From Dirofilaria immitis (taxonomy: Eukaryota; Nematoda; Chromadorea; Rhabditida; Onchocercidae), in assembly GCA_024305405.1 (NCBI GenBank), contig JAKNDB010000107.1, positions 1,426,001-1,490,000 on the forward strand: 64,000 bases of DNA, in the 5' to 3' direction. Below are positions 27,266-39,776 of the stretch, one piece after another. The translations under genes and the position numbers were made by a program. Each line of letters opens with the position of its first letter. The first letter of the stretch is position 1. The notes under the pieces were generated by a model that was not told the DNA's origin, made no database searches, and worked only from the letters and a program-made list of their open reading frames with translations.

Positions 27266-29453
27266 GTAATAATAATGGTGATAATAATTATTATTATTAT
27301 CACCATAAGTTAATGATATTAAATAAAAAATTTAAACTAATTAAAATTCATAACCAATAAATTATGCAACAAAATAACTATAAACTAAGCATACTTATAC
27401 ATTAAATCTACTTTACTTTAAAATCATAAATATGAAAAATAGGATTTCATTATCCAATAATTTCTGAAAGTAAATTAGCATACCTATTTTAAATGATGCC
27501 AATAAAATTAGCATACCTGTTTTAAATAATGCCAATAAAATTCTATAAGTTGTCGATGTCTTAAATATGCAGTTATTGCAACTGAAAAAGATGGTTCATC
27601 AAACTTGATTAACAAATATTGATCTTCAATTTTCAGAATTTCTATTGGATTATCAAACTTTATTGACAATGTTAATCTTCAACTTCCTGAATTTCTATTT
27701 GAACTCACCAAACTTTATTGACAAATATTGATCTTCAATTTTCAGAATTTCTATTGGATTATCAAACTTTATTGACAATGTTAATCTTCAACTTCCTGAA
27801 TTTCTATTTGAACTCACCAAACTTTATGTACAATGTTAATCTTCAACTTTCAGCATTTCTATTAGATTTCAACCAAACTTTATTGACAAATATTGATCTT
27901 CAACTTTCAGACTTTCTATCATTTCAAATAAATTTATATATTGCTAAATTTAATATAGGAAGGTAAAATTCAGGTTAAAAATAGATTTATGCTAAAAACA
28001 GAAAAATATTCGCTTATAAAAATTTTTTACTGAAAAAATATGCGAAAAAAATATTCTTCAAACTTTTCAATTCTTCGATGCTAATCAAATTTTGTTTTAA
28101 TATTAATTAAACTTTATTGTAAATAAATCAAACTTACAAAAAACAGCGGCTAAATTAAGAAGTTGTCCAAAAATGCAACTTTCTGGCGGTAATGTACCAC
28201 TATCACTAAAATTCGAATTTTCGTTTTTTTTCTTTTGAAAATTAAAAAATTAATGAAATTAATAAAATTGATATAAAATTTGGATAATGTTTGAAATGTT
28301 GGATGTATGAGTAAATTCGATTTTTAATTTATATATACAATTTTGATAAATTGATAAAATGATAAAATTTTGACGAATTAAATTTACGGTAAGTTAATTG
28401 ATTGATTATATAAGTTAAGCTAAGCTAAGTATAAATTAAATTAATCATATTTGATTTAAAATTTTCACAAAATAATTCCATTCACAGTTAATTGGAATCT
28501 GAAATTAAATAATTAGAATGTATGAAGGAAAAATTTTATTCAAGTTTCTATAATTCTTAATATATCAATTGCTTGTTTGTATTATGTAAATTTATAATAT
28601 TCATTATTGATACTCATCAATACAACCTTTTAAGCATAATCTCGAATGTTTAAGCATAATCTCGAATGTTTAAGCATAATCTCGAATGTTTGGAAGATTT
28701 TTTTCCTTTTAATTACACTTAATTCATTATGAGCTTATTCATTTTTGAATTAGAAAAATTTGAAATTTTTTTTGCTCAATTTATTTTATCATTCAAATCA
28801 TTAATTGAAGATGACTATTTGAAGATGATTATTATTTATAGTTATAAACAATTTACCTGATATATGGCCAAAATACTGTAACATGACCTTTTGACACGGC
28901 TATACAATATCTAGAAGAAACGATAAATAAACCATTGAATGTAAGTGTAATTTATTAGAATATTCCGAGAATTATTATTGATTTTGAAAATTATAACCAC
29001 ATGTAATATGCAGCTATCTGATTCTTGTTTCACGTGATGATTCTCACTTCACGTGACGATTCTTATCTCACGTGACATTTTCATTTATCGACAAATGTTA
29101 ACAAATGCAGTTTAAAATTTGTAAAACTATCTAAAAAAGGAAACCTAAAACAATTATATATCCTAAAATTCCAAAATTATTTTGGTATAAGAATAGAATA
29201 AAAGAAGTACTGATATCATTCTTATCAAAATAATATTATTTCAACTAATTACTTAATTGCTTCTAACTCCTCCATAAAACTGAATATTATTAAAGTATCG
29301 TTTCTTGTTTTTTGGAATGAAAAAGTTTAAAAATTTTCATTTCATAAAATTACAAATAATAAATGATAAATAATGAACTTACGAAATGATAAATGCTGAT
29401 AAGCTAAAGATAATTGTAAATAATGGAATAATCCAAACTTTTCTTAGTACCAT
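25034..29453 (-). CDS. DRAM/TMEM150 (Frag1/DRAM/Sfk1) family membrane protein, eight exons
   Basis: Family members are multi-pass proteins of lysosomal or plasma membranes, several linked to autophagy. Exons: 29383-29453, 28857-28909, 28138-28205, 27517-27581, 26754-26843, 26186-26363, 25680-25765 and 25034-25360; all splice sites are GT-AG and all phases agree. The protein starts MVLRKVWIIPLFTIIFSLSA, then SYCIAVSKGHVTVFWPYIS, SDSGTLPPESCIFGQLLNL, a TAYLRHRQ loop, STICLWFGYFSAFGVSLIGN followed by FQ, HYIGAFMAFGFGLIYIWIQT, TYRMQP, KWTPEKQ and TCSEWLLAICFEFYILTFAI. These are the family's hallmark SDTGT-PPE, GNFQ, G-F-G-Y-Q and KWTPE-type positions, with about six hydrophobic segments. The last exon adds a hydrophilic Asn/Asp-rich tail of about 75 residues, longer than usual. 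This is the only gene here with no frame break. Which DRAM paralogue it is remains open. Confidence 0.9.
27186..27305. repeat. (AAT)n trinucleotide tract ending in a hairpin
   Basis: About 85 bases of AAT/ATA units with single interruptions (GAT, AGT, GGT). They are followed by GGTGATAATAAT...ATTATTATCACC, a nearly perfect inverted repeat at about 27277-27304. It lies in an intron of the DRAM-family gene. Confidence 0.95.
27484..27549 (-). other. Tandemly duplicated exon end and splice donor in the DRAM-family gene
   Basis: The last bases of exon 4 (AATTTTATTGGCAT...) together with the donor GTATGCTAA are repeated 33 bases downstream with three changes. Using the second donor would keep the frame length (33 nt) but would read TAA as the third added codon, so the first donor at 27515-27516 is the productive one. 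Confidence 0.75.
27598..27925. repeat. Intronic minisatellite, about six 51-58 bp units
   Basis: Units of the form CAAACTTTATTGACAA...ATCTTCAA...TTTCTATT repeat six times. There is an A-B-A-B higher-order order: ATATTGATC-type units alternate with TGTTAATC-type units. It lies in intron 3 of the DRAM-family gene. The 82-aa plus-strand open frame here is a by-product of the repeat. Confidence 0.9.
28629..28689. repeat. 20-bp tandem repeat, three copies
   Basis: TTTAAGCATAATCTCGAATG is repeated three times without change. It is intronic in the DRAM-family gene. Confidence 0.95.
29013..29076. promoter_or_regulatory. Three CACGTG sites on a 19-bp period in intron 1 of the DRAM-family gene
   Basis: CACGTG occurs at 29031-29036, 29050-29055 and 29069-29074. 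Each lies in a similar unit of the form GATTCTnnnnTCACGTGA. Two of the three read TCACGTGAC, close to the CLEAR element (GTCACGTGAC) used by TFEB/HLH-30-type bHLH factors on lysosome and autophagy genes. The sites lie between exon 1 and exon 2. Binding is inference. Confidence 0.55.
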
Positions 29454-32400
29454 TCTTCTCGTTGTTTTCTTTATCTTTCTTTTGTTTCTTCCAAATTTTA
29501 ATTCAATTAATATTTAGCTTTTTCGATATCTAAAAATCAATATAATTCAATAATCGATTACTATAAATATATGATCAAATAAATTTAATAAAGGAATAGA
29601 AGAAAAAAAAAGAGAGAAATGGATGACGAATGAAAATTGAGTTAAAAATTTTTATAAAAATATATCCAAAATGAAATATGCATATATTAATTAAATATCT
29701 TTAAAAAAAAATGCAAAAATTTGAACTAAAATACCTCCGTGTGAAATTGTAAATTAATTTATAAAATATCAAAAATTAAAATAAACTTAAAAATAGAAAA
29801 AAAAGGAAATGAAATAATGAAATGTTATCAAAATTTGATTAATACGAATTGTAAATTGTATAGGAAAGAATTGATTATTCGATTATTTAATTATTATAAA
29901 ATGTGATGAGCATTCATTCTGAAATATGTTACTAATAATAAATTTATAATTTTTTTGTGCATATCATTTAATTTCAATGCATGTATTTTCCAACCATGAT
30001 TTTTAATCTTTTGACGAGTTTTTTTAATCTCGATTAATCTAATATTAAATCATCCTATTTATAATAGATAATAGACCATGCAATATATGAAATATAATTA
30101 TTTGACAATAATTCAAATATTAAAAATGAATGATTTAAAAAAGATATGATATGATTGATTCGATTTCTTTAATTGCATTAATTATCATTAGTAATCATTT
30201 GAAATACACATCCTAAATTAAAATATGAAATCAGCCAACTTAGAACACAACTTTAAAGTGAATTAATTTTGGAATACAACTTTAAGGTGGATTAATTTAA
30301 AGCTAAAATCTAAAATAAGCTTGCTTGGAATTAAAATTGAAGTTGAAATTCGAAATAAGCTAACTTATAATTAAATTTTAAAATAAATTCTAGCTAGAGT
30401 TGAAACTTGAAATTAAATAGTTTGAAAATAGAATATCCAGAGATTATCATCATAACAGGAAGTTGTTGAAATCATTTGATAAAACAGAATGGAATAAAAA
30501 ATTATCAGAATAACATTTGTTACTAATTGGAATAAATTATTTCAGGCATCATTTTCAAGTTTTATATTATCGAGAAGGATTTCCTAACGAAAATTCTCGA
30601 CGTTAGTGTTCTTAATTCTTTACTTAAATTTTTTGTAATATTTTTTTATTTAACTTTTAATTCAAAAGTAAAATTACAAGTTTTTCACAATTATCGTTTT
30701 ATAATATTGATATCGCAAAGTAATGATAATTTTGTCTTATTTTTATATTCATATTTAATCAAATTGAAATTTAATTTTGATCTTTAAATAAGATATAAAT
30801 CATGAAGGTTAATGTTGAGAAAATACTCGAGAAGGTTAATGTTTGAAAAAATATTCGAGAATGATTTTTGCAAATTGAACAAATATTCGAGGATGATTTT
30901 TGCAAAATTTTTCTCAACATGATTTTCTCTCAACAGAGCAGACAAATCTTTTACATTGAAAATTAATTTCAGTTTAATTTAATTGCATATAAATGACGAT
31001 GAAATGGATAAAACGATCGATTTCTAAAAATTTTGAAATGAAAAAATTTATTTCAAAATTTTTAACAAATAAGCAAATTTTATAGATAAATATATTTGAT
31101 TAATTTTTATCGGCAAAATTTATCATTTTATATTTTTGCATATAATAATGAAACAATTATTTATCATCGTAAAGTTCAAAATTTTTGCTTAATGAGAAGA
31201 ATGTAAAAGTTTAAATTGGCTTGTGTAAAATAAATGAATAGGATATAATAAAGGATGAAAGGATGTAAATAATCTCGAATATTAATGAATAGAAAAGGTA
31301 AGAAAAATCTTTCACAAAAAGTACATTTTTAAATTTAAAAAAAAAAAAAGTTTAAAAATGTTGTTAACTTTTCAAATAACATGCAAAATATATACTAAAA
31401 AGTTTATTTAATAAAAAAAAAAATATGATATTTCGATAAAATTTTTTTTTTTTTTTGTTGACATAAAATATAATTATTTTGCTATTTACACATATTAGTC
31501 ATTTCTCGTCCTAAATTCTTCCAATAATAATAAATGGAAATAAAACAAAATGATAAAAAAAAAAATGCAAATATGCATAAGTCAAATTTTATCATATTAA
31601 TAATTGATAAGATCATTTATCATATATTTTCATTAATGTTTTATTAGCTAAACTATTGAATAGTTTAAATTTATGAAAATTTTTAAATTTAAATAATTAA
31701 AGTCAAAAATTGATCATAATAGGAATTAAACTAATTTTGAATAAAAGGTATATATATATAGATGAAATTCAATTAAATTTTATTTATTATCAAAAGTAGA
31801 TTCGATTGTGATATATGTTTCCTATTGACGTTTTAATTTAGACGTAAAAATATTCTTAAAAATAGGCCCGAAATTGTATAATTATAAGTTTGTTTGAAAG
31901 ACATTTTTTCGATGCAAATTCATTGATATCATTGCATTTATGATTGCGATATATGTTTGCAAAGTTTTTATCATCATAAACTGATAACAAAGTGCAATAT
32001 TACCAAAAATTAATAGTGTTTGTAATAAGATACATTTCAAATATTTAATTTTTATTCAAATTACAAATTTCAACAAATTGTATTTTTCAAATTTTCACTT
32101 TTTTTTCTGATAAGAAGTTTGGAAAAATATTCGAAATAAATTATACTAAAATAGGAAATATAAACATTTGAACAAAATATTTTACCTTTTTTTTTTAGAA
32201 AAAAATCAAATAACAATAATTTGAAATGTTATTTGAATGAATCAATTTATCGTTTTTTTCTTATCAATTGTTTTTAAATAAAAATTTTCATCTTTTTCAA
32301 TAAAATATTTTATGCATTTAGAAAAATAAAAAAGAAAATTTTCAATGAAATATTACAACTTCTCGCTTTTTTCGCTTTTATTTCATTTTTTATAAAATTA

Positions 32401-33990
32401 TGAATTATCAAAATAAAAAATAAAAACTTCTTCAAGAAGTGATTTCTCATTTAGAAATATTCAAATTTTCTTCTATGAAAAAAATCGATTGATAATCCGA
32501 AAACTTACGATAATTTTTGTTTGCCGTGAAAAAGATGCAAAATATTGATAAAAATTTTTTTAGCAAATCTTGAAAATTGAAAATTTTTTCGATAAATTAT
32601 TAATTTTTTTTTCTTGAATACTTTATCAGTAACTTCAATAATAATCAGTTCCAAAATAGAATGCATTGTTCGAGAATATAAACAAATAACTTTGATAATA
32701 ATTGTTAATATTTATTTAAAATGATAACGAGTAAAATGTGATCGATAATGTTTGATTCATTTTCATGTTTAATAATTATAAATGTTTTCGGTATATAAAT
32801 ATAAACATGAATGAATAACTGAATAACATGAATATCATTTCGAATTAAACTGATAACTTAGATGATAATAATTTTATTATTTATTTGAAATGATAACAAA
32901 TACAGTATACAATAATCGATAATCTTTAATATATCGATTCAAAATACTCAATTCATTTTAGAAATTATCAAACAAAAATGCGGCCATTTCAAATAAAATT
33001 ATTTAGAGGGAATTTATTGAACAAATTTTTATTTAGGAACTCAATTCTTTTTGAAATAAAATACATTTAGTGATAAGAAATCATGATACTGATAACAATA
33101 AATAATAAACAATACACCGTAAAATATGATATAAAATAAAATAATCGATAAACTGGAGTACATGAAATAATCATTGAACTAATTTTTGAAATTATCATAA
33201 ACAAGTGATAATAACTACAGCAGCGCATATATAGAATTGTTATGAACAAAATATATAAGTTTGCCTTTTAATTTAAGATGATAATAATACGATCAATAAC
33301 TTATTATTTTCTATAATAAAAAAAAAAAAAAACTCAAACATTATTTGTTCAAATTCTTGAAAAAGGAAAAAGATTAATGAAAAAAAAAGTATATAAACAA
33401 AAATTAATAAAGCATTTAAAAATAAGCCATAATATTAAAGCAAGCCTTATAAAAATCAGAATACGGTAAATTCAGCTAACAGCTACAGTATGAATGTTCT
33501 TGAAATAAAAAAAAATTGGAAGTGAAATATGAAATAGAATATGAATATGAAAATTGAAACATTGAATTGTTTACATAAGCTGCACTTCCATTTTAAAATT
33601 TGCAAAAAAAGGTTGAACTTTTTTCTAAAATAATTTAAAAACAAGAATATGATGTAATTAATAAAATTTGAAATGAAATTTTTTAATCCGAAATTAATTA
33701 ACGATTTGTTTAATAAATAATTGGAGGTGATTAATATTACTGATACAATAAGATAAAGTGTGAAATATTTACTCTCAATTACAATAAATCTGGATAAATT
33801 ACATGAGTAATTCAAGTTATATTGATAAACTGATAAGTTTTTTTCTATAACTGCAAAAAAAATCATTGTATCATTCAAGACTATGCATCAAATAGAAAAA
33901 CTTACTTAGACATTTAAATTTATGCAGAACTTCTGCTTTTTCAATTTTATTCGAATAACCAATATATTTTGCAGTTAACTGATAATCGAT
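29454..33990. other. AT-rich intergenic region, no gene recognised
   Basis: This holds the DRAM-family promoter and probably the 3' flank of the zinc-finger gene. Degenerate local repeats are visible at about 30220-30420 (ACTTTAA(A/G)GTG(A/G)ATTAATTT) and 30810-30920 (ATTCGAGAATGATTTTTGCA-like). The 131-aa hydrophobic open frame at 33483-33878 is Phe/Ile/Asn-rich as expected for random AT-rich DNA. Confidence 0.55.
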
Positions 33991-36900
33991 TCATTTCGCT
34001 GAAACAATAATAAGAAGGGTTAATTGATAAGAATTGATAGCTTAAAAGTTAGCCAATCAAAATGAGAACTAAAAAGTCAACACTGATTACAGTTGATAAT
34101 TTAGATGAGATAAAAAAAAAAGAAAATCAATAAAAATAAGCAAAAGATCGACCAAAAAAATAACCATAGAATGTTTTTTGATTCTTATTTTTTAATTTTA
34201 AAAATTTAAAAAAGAAAAAGTGATATAACAAAGTACACCAATGATAACAAACCTGTGATATCAATTTCTTTTTTTTTAACTTTTCGTTTATTTGCGACAA
34301 GCGAATTAAGAAGTTTATCGCGCATTGTTAACGATCGATTTCCAAAATTTCGTTTCAAAGTAATAGTATTTGATGTTGATGTATTCAATTTTATTTTTTA
34401 TTTGTTTCAATTTTTAGTAAACGATTATGAGCTAATGTTAACGAACCTGTGGTACCGATCGAAGAGCATTTTGATGCTGTAATAATAATAGTTGTGATTA
34501 AATGAATTATCATTGTTGATATTTTATGATAGATAATTTTTTTATATTAGTGCTTATTTTGATGATATATATATATATATAAAATTTAGCCTAAACTTAA
34601 ATATTCTTTAATCTTTAATCAATAGACTATAATAAAAAAGACTACAATAGAAAGATGTGATAATTAGTAAAATTTAATAAATATATCGAAAAAAAAAGAG
34701 GAAAAATTTACAATTTCTTAAATAAAATAAAATTTCAAAAAAAATTTTACACCTGTAATATTAGCAATACATTGTGCAATATCGAAATTATCAACGTTAA
34801 TTATCTCCGATTTGATTTGTTCCAATAAATTTTCACCATTTCCATCATATTCAACATTTTCAATCATATTCCTCAAAATATGATTTGTTGATATAATATC
34901 AGTTGTAGCAGATGTTGGTATCAATGATTGATCATTATTTGTTGTAGTAATTGCATTAATTGAGATAGATGTTGTTTCAGCTTGAGATAACGAAGGAAAA
35001 TCTTTCAATGATATCATTTGTCCTGTGATATCAATAGTTGGTGATACGATTTCTGAATAACATGTTGATGATCTGTTCGATGATCTAAAATTAACGATAT
35101 AATCAGTTAAATAATATGATATATTTTACAGATAAAATGATAACTAAATAAAAAAGAAAGAAAAAATCTAATTAAGATTAAAAATGAATAAATAACAAAC
35201 TAACATATTATGTAATCTTTCGATCAACTTATCACCTTTCATTATCATTGCTTCACGCTCTTCCTTTGATAATTCTGCATGCTTATAATTTAAATGTGCA
35301 ATCAATCTGTAATTAAACATGAATAATTTAAATATTTAAAATGATAAAATTATAATAATTTCTCTATTTCAGTATCGTAATCAAGTACTTAATTGAAATT
35401 TTATATTTAATCGCATTTATTTGAAGATGAAAAATATTAATAGAAAAAAATAAATAATAATAACAAATTGTTTTGTAAAAATTTGGATAAAATTCCGCAT
35501 AAAAAAAAATGATAAAAGAAACATGTTAATTGATTATATCACAAATTTATCATAAATTTATCCTATTCAAATATTTTATTGAATTAATAATGATTATTGT
35601 AATATTAACACCATCGTGGCAAAAGTATAAATTACATTCTATTTCTTATCATCAAATCATATCATCCATTAAATTATTTACAAAATTAAATTGTAGAAAA
35701 TACAATATCTAATCAAATTTGATTTATATCTTTTTTCGCATTATATGGAAATAAAAATAATGGCTATTAATAGATTTACATAAAAATACTAATATAATTG
35801 AATAAATAACTGAAATACTTAAATTGTTAATTAGACGATAATTCAATTTCGATATGAAAATATATTTCAATAATTAATAACTTAATTATTATTAATAGTA
35901 TGAAAATATATTTCGAATATAAATTTGATGATATTTATAAATGAAAAATATACTTTCGTTTTTCGGTATATGAATCCAAACAACCATTAATTGTACATCG
36001 ATATGGATTATCTGCTCGTTTATGATCAATGATATGACGTGTTAACATACAACGATTTTTAAATCTTAATTAAATTAATCATTCAATATTCATTAATATA
36101 ATAAGTTCATAAATATTTTCATTTCAATGTACTAAACGAAAATGTATATATTATTTCTCTTACATAAATATTTATTCCTTATAATAATAGAAAAGTTTAA
36201 CTGATAACAATTATTTTGAGCATTTCTTATCGATAAGATATGACAAATTATTTATACTATTGTTCAGTATATTTAGTTAAGCGTTTATTAATTTGTTAGA
36301 TTTTTAAAAATTAATATCAAATGTTAAATTATCTATCAGAATAAATTACTACCATTATCAATTTGCTATCAGTGTTATTTACTATTATCACTATCATTGT
36401 ATTAATACATAATGATTATTAAATTTTAATAAAATCATTCATTGAAATAATTTATTTCACACTTATGATTAGCATATATCGCTATTATCAGAATTGATTA
36501 TCAATGTAATTTATCAATATTATTATTATTATCATTAATTTTTCTTTTCCTAACATTTAAAAGAATGATTATATGACTTACTTTTGTCCACATTTTTGAC
36601 ATGTCAATGCCATCATTTTTTCAAAATTAGACATTTGACGTCGACGAGTGTTTTCCGCAAGTAACATTGCCGTAATATTTGACGTATAATCTTTTGTTTC
36701 ATTTCGTAAAGTTTGCTTAAAATTAACATAATTATAAATTCAATAATATAATAATAATAGTAATGATAGTAATAACGATAACAATGATAACAATAACAAT
36801 ATTAATAACAACAATAATGATAATAATAATAATGATAGTGTAAAAATATAAATTCAAAAAATTTACATTTAATGAATTGTTTGAAATTTCTTGCGATAAA

Positions 36901-39104
36901 TTTTCCATAAATTGCGCATCATTTTGAAAATTAGATATACCATTAATTTTTTCATTTTCATTTTTATTGTTAAAAGTATTAAGCCAATATTTCGAATGTA
37001 AAACATTTTTCCATCTTTCCGCATTTACCGTATTCGAAGTAATTTTCGTTGAAATCAAACTATCATTTTTGCTATCGTCCTTTAAAATAGATAATATTAA
37101 ACTATTCCGAATGCTACGGTACTTATTCGATAATAATATTAAACTATTTCGAATGTTACGATATCTATATCCTGTAATCATTCGATAGTTTCTATTCTCG
37201 AAATTCAAAACCTTTGGTAAAAATAAAATGATAAATCTGTATGAATAATTGAGAGAAATTGAAATAAATCCCAGTGAGTATAAATAAAAGAGGAAATTTG
37301 TCTATGGATTTTAAAAGTTTATTATTTCCTACTACAGGCTTAATTTGAAATTAAAATTTGAGAAGAAGCAGAATTTTAGGATGAAATCGAATTGGTCTCG
37401 GTTGAAATCATCTTTCGGACGTGATAAGATAATATTGTTGGAGCAACATTCGTTGATTAATATTCTTGAAATTCAGAATTCTTGATAAAAGCGAAATAAT
37501 AAAAATTATTATTCCACTATACATGTTTCATATTTCATAATTATAATAATTCTTCCAAACCTGATATTCCAAATTGCGATTACAATTGATATTTTTTGGA
37601 GAGGATAATGATATATCGGAATTTGATGATGCATCATCATGCATCTTCATATATGGATCAATATCATGATTTGGAAAGGCTGTAAATTATTTGAATTCAT
37701 ATGAAATATTTCAAATTGTCAAAGAAAGAAAGAAAAAAGGAAAAAAAAAGTAACTAATGCCAAATGAATAAACATATTTATATTTTAATTCATAATTTAG
37801 TCTTTTTTTTTCTATGAATGATAATAAAAGTATTATGATTTTTTATATTAAAACGATAAAGAAAATTAATTCGATAGAAATGAAATGCTATAAATTTCTT
37901 AGACAAAATAATTTTCAACCTAATCGTAATCTTAAAAATAATCTAAAAATTTAAACTTACCATAGCTAATAATTACAACCTTTTCCTTTTAACTAATGCA
38001 ATACATGATCGAAAATGATCATTGAGCATTTCAGATATATCTTCATTTGGATGTGAACTTTTTAAATGAATTATAAAGCTAAAAATGAATTTGTAAAATA
38101 AGTAAGCATCGAATGATTGATAATCGTCGAAAAAAAAATTCGTTCAAATAAAAACGAAAAAAAAACTTCGCTAAAAATTTAAACTTTATAAATTCAATTT
38201 ATATAAGATTAAATTAAATATAACAATAACCTTTGTAATGTAAGTATATATGTTTCACAAAATGAACATTTAAATGATAAAACATGTGATGTGATATCCT
38301 GAAAATGATAATTAAATATCATGTTCGATGTAATATACATACACTATTAGCTAATAATAGTTTAATTACTTAAATTTTTTTTTGAAATTTTAATTCCTAA
38401 CTAGATTCAATCTGGTAATTGATAAAAATTCTATTTCGATCTTTATTAAATTTAAAATTTTTTCGTCACTAAAGTTTCTTTTTGAAAGTAATCTGAAAAT
38501 GATCTGTTCACAAGTTCATAATATACCTTATAAAAGGTGCATCTAATGAAGATGGTTTAATCATTTCTTGATTTTTCAATTCGGTAAATTGTATATCATT
38601 TGTTTTTGTTGAATGTGAACGAGATGAAATCGAATCTTTCTTACGTCCTGATATTTTATTATCATACTGCAAAAGTATGATAAGACATCAAAAGATAATT
38701 ATTATCATCATATTTTTTTAAAAAATATTTGAAAGTATGGAAAATTAAAAACAAAAATGAAAATGTTTTAAATTTATTCATACTATGATATTAGCTTAAA
38801 TAATTCATATTAATTTAATAAAATAGATAACATACCTTTCGTAATTTCGTCGCCCACTTAATATCAATTTTAGGCCTGAATAAGAAAAATTAAAAACTTT
38901 AGAGAAAGGGTTGAAATTAAAAAGTAAAAAATCAATCAATATGTCGAAAATAATCTGATAAATAAGTTATAGAATAAAATCAATTTATAGTTATATTTAA
39001 TTATGAAAAATTTAAACTAATATAATTGATGCTCAAAATATTTGATAAAAATTTTTCAATATTTTACTTTGCATTAAGTGATCGTTCATTTTTTTAATAT
39101 CCAT
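33991..39104 (-). CDS. Three-finger C2H2 zinc-finger protein, many exons
   Basis: This is probably a nuclear nucleic-acid-binding protein. Finger 1 spans 38231-38298 and the next exon: FKCSFC...H-x4-H (IIHLKSSH). Finger 2 spans exons near 36.59 and 36.06 kb: LTCQKCGQ then FKNRCMLTRHIIDH. Finger 3 spans exons near 36.0 and 35.3 kb: YRCTINGCLDSYTEK then LIAHLNYKH. All have 12 residues between the second Cys and first His. The rest is Ser/Asn-rich with basic patches (KRKVKKKE near 34.27 kb). Exon phases agree from 37.68 to 34.75 kb. Proposed start is ATG at 39102-39104 (MDIKK), and proposed stop is TGA at 33991-33993; both ends are uncertain. Single missing bases are needed at about 39083-39089, within 38527-38666, at 37979-37990 and at 34388-34400. 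The family is not recognised beyond the fingers. Confidence 0.7.
37090..37175 (-). repeat. In-frame coding duplication in the zinc-finger gene
   Basis: Two adjacent copies of about 39 bases encode YRNIRNSLIL and YRSIRNSLIL in one exon. The repeat keeps the frame. Confidence 0.8.
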
Positions 39105-39754
39105 TGGTCATTGATATACTATCACCAATCATATATAAATATCTGAAAAAAAGCATATTTCCTGATCATTTGAAACTTTTGAAAAAAAGTATAAATTAAA
39201 TAATTTCAATAGTAAAATTGATTGTTACTTTCCAAAAATGATCTCAGTTTGAATCAGAAGCAATCATATTTAATTAATGAAATTCTCGATATATCATCGG
39301 CTTTTATATCTTGTATATATCATCTTACTCATTCATAATAAGTTAAATAATATTGTTAAAAGTGATCGATTAAATATCAATAAATTCTATTAGCTTTACC
39401 CGTTCCTATTTAAGCATTTTATGACCTTTCGAAATCTCAGCAAAATTTTCAACTCTTATCAAAATTCTTGACGAAAGTAGTTTAAACCAATCATTCCTAT
39501 CATAATTCAATTGATGATTTATATTCATTGCTAATCCTTCATTTATTTATAAAACGGAAATAATTTATCACTTGAAAAAAAATTTCGGCCATCATTAAAT
39601 GATAATCAATAAAAAAGAGTTTCATGTAAATATTATAAACTAGAAATAATGAACAAAGTTCATCGAAAACTAATGACACTTGTTATTATTAGCATAGCAA
39701 TTATTGAAAATTACTATTAATATTATAATACTATATAAACTACCGTATTATTGC

Positions 39755-39776
39755 ATACTGTAAATACTTACAGTAT
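39755..39776. repeat. Perfect hairpin with 9-bp arms
   Basis: ATACTGTAA and TTACAGTAT flank a 4-base ATAC loop. The TACAGTAT word recurs near hairpins at 23.5 kb and in the duplicated segment at 47.6 kb. Confidence 0.8.

Noticed and set aside
33483..33878. 131-aa hydrophobic minus-strand open frame
   Set aside because: It is Phe/Ile/Asn-rich as expected of AT-rich DNA, with no family motif. A CSLCKQF stretch resembles half a zinc finger but no His pair follows.
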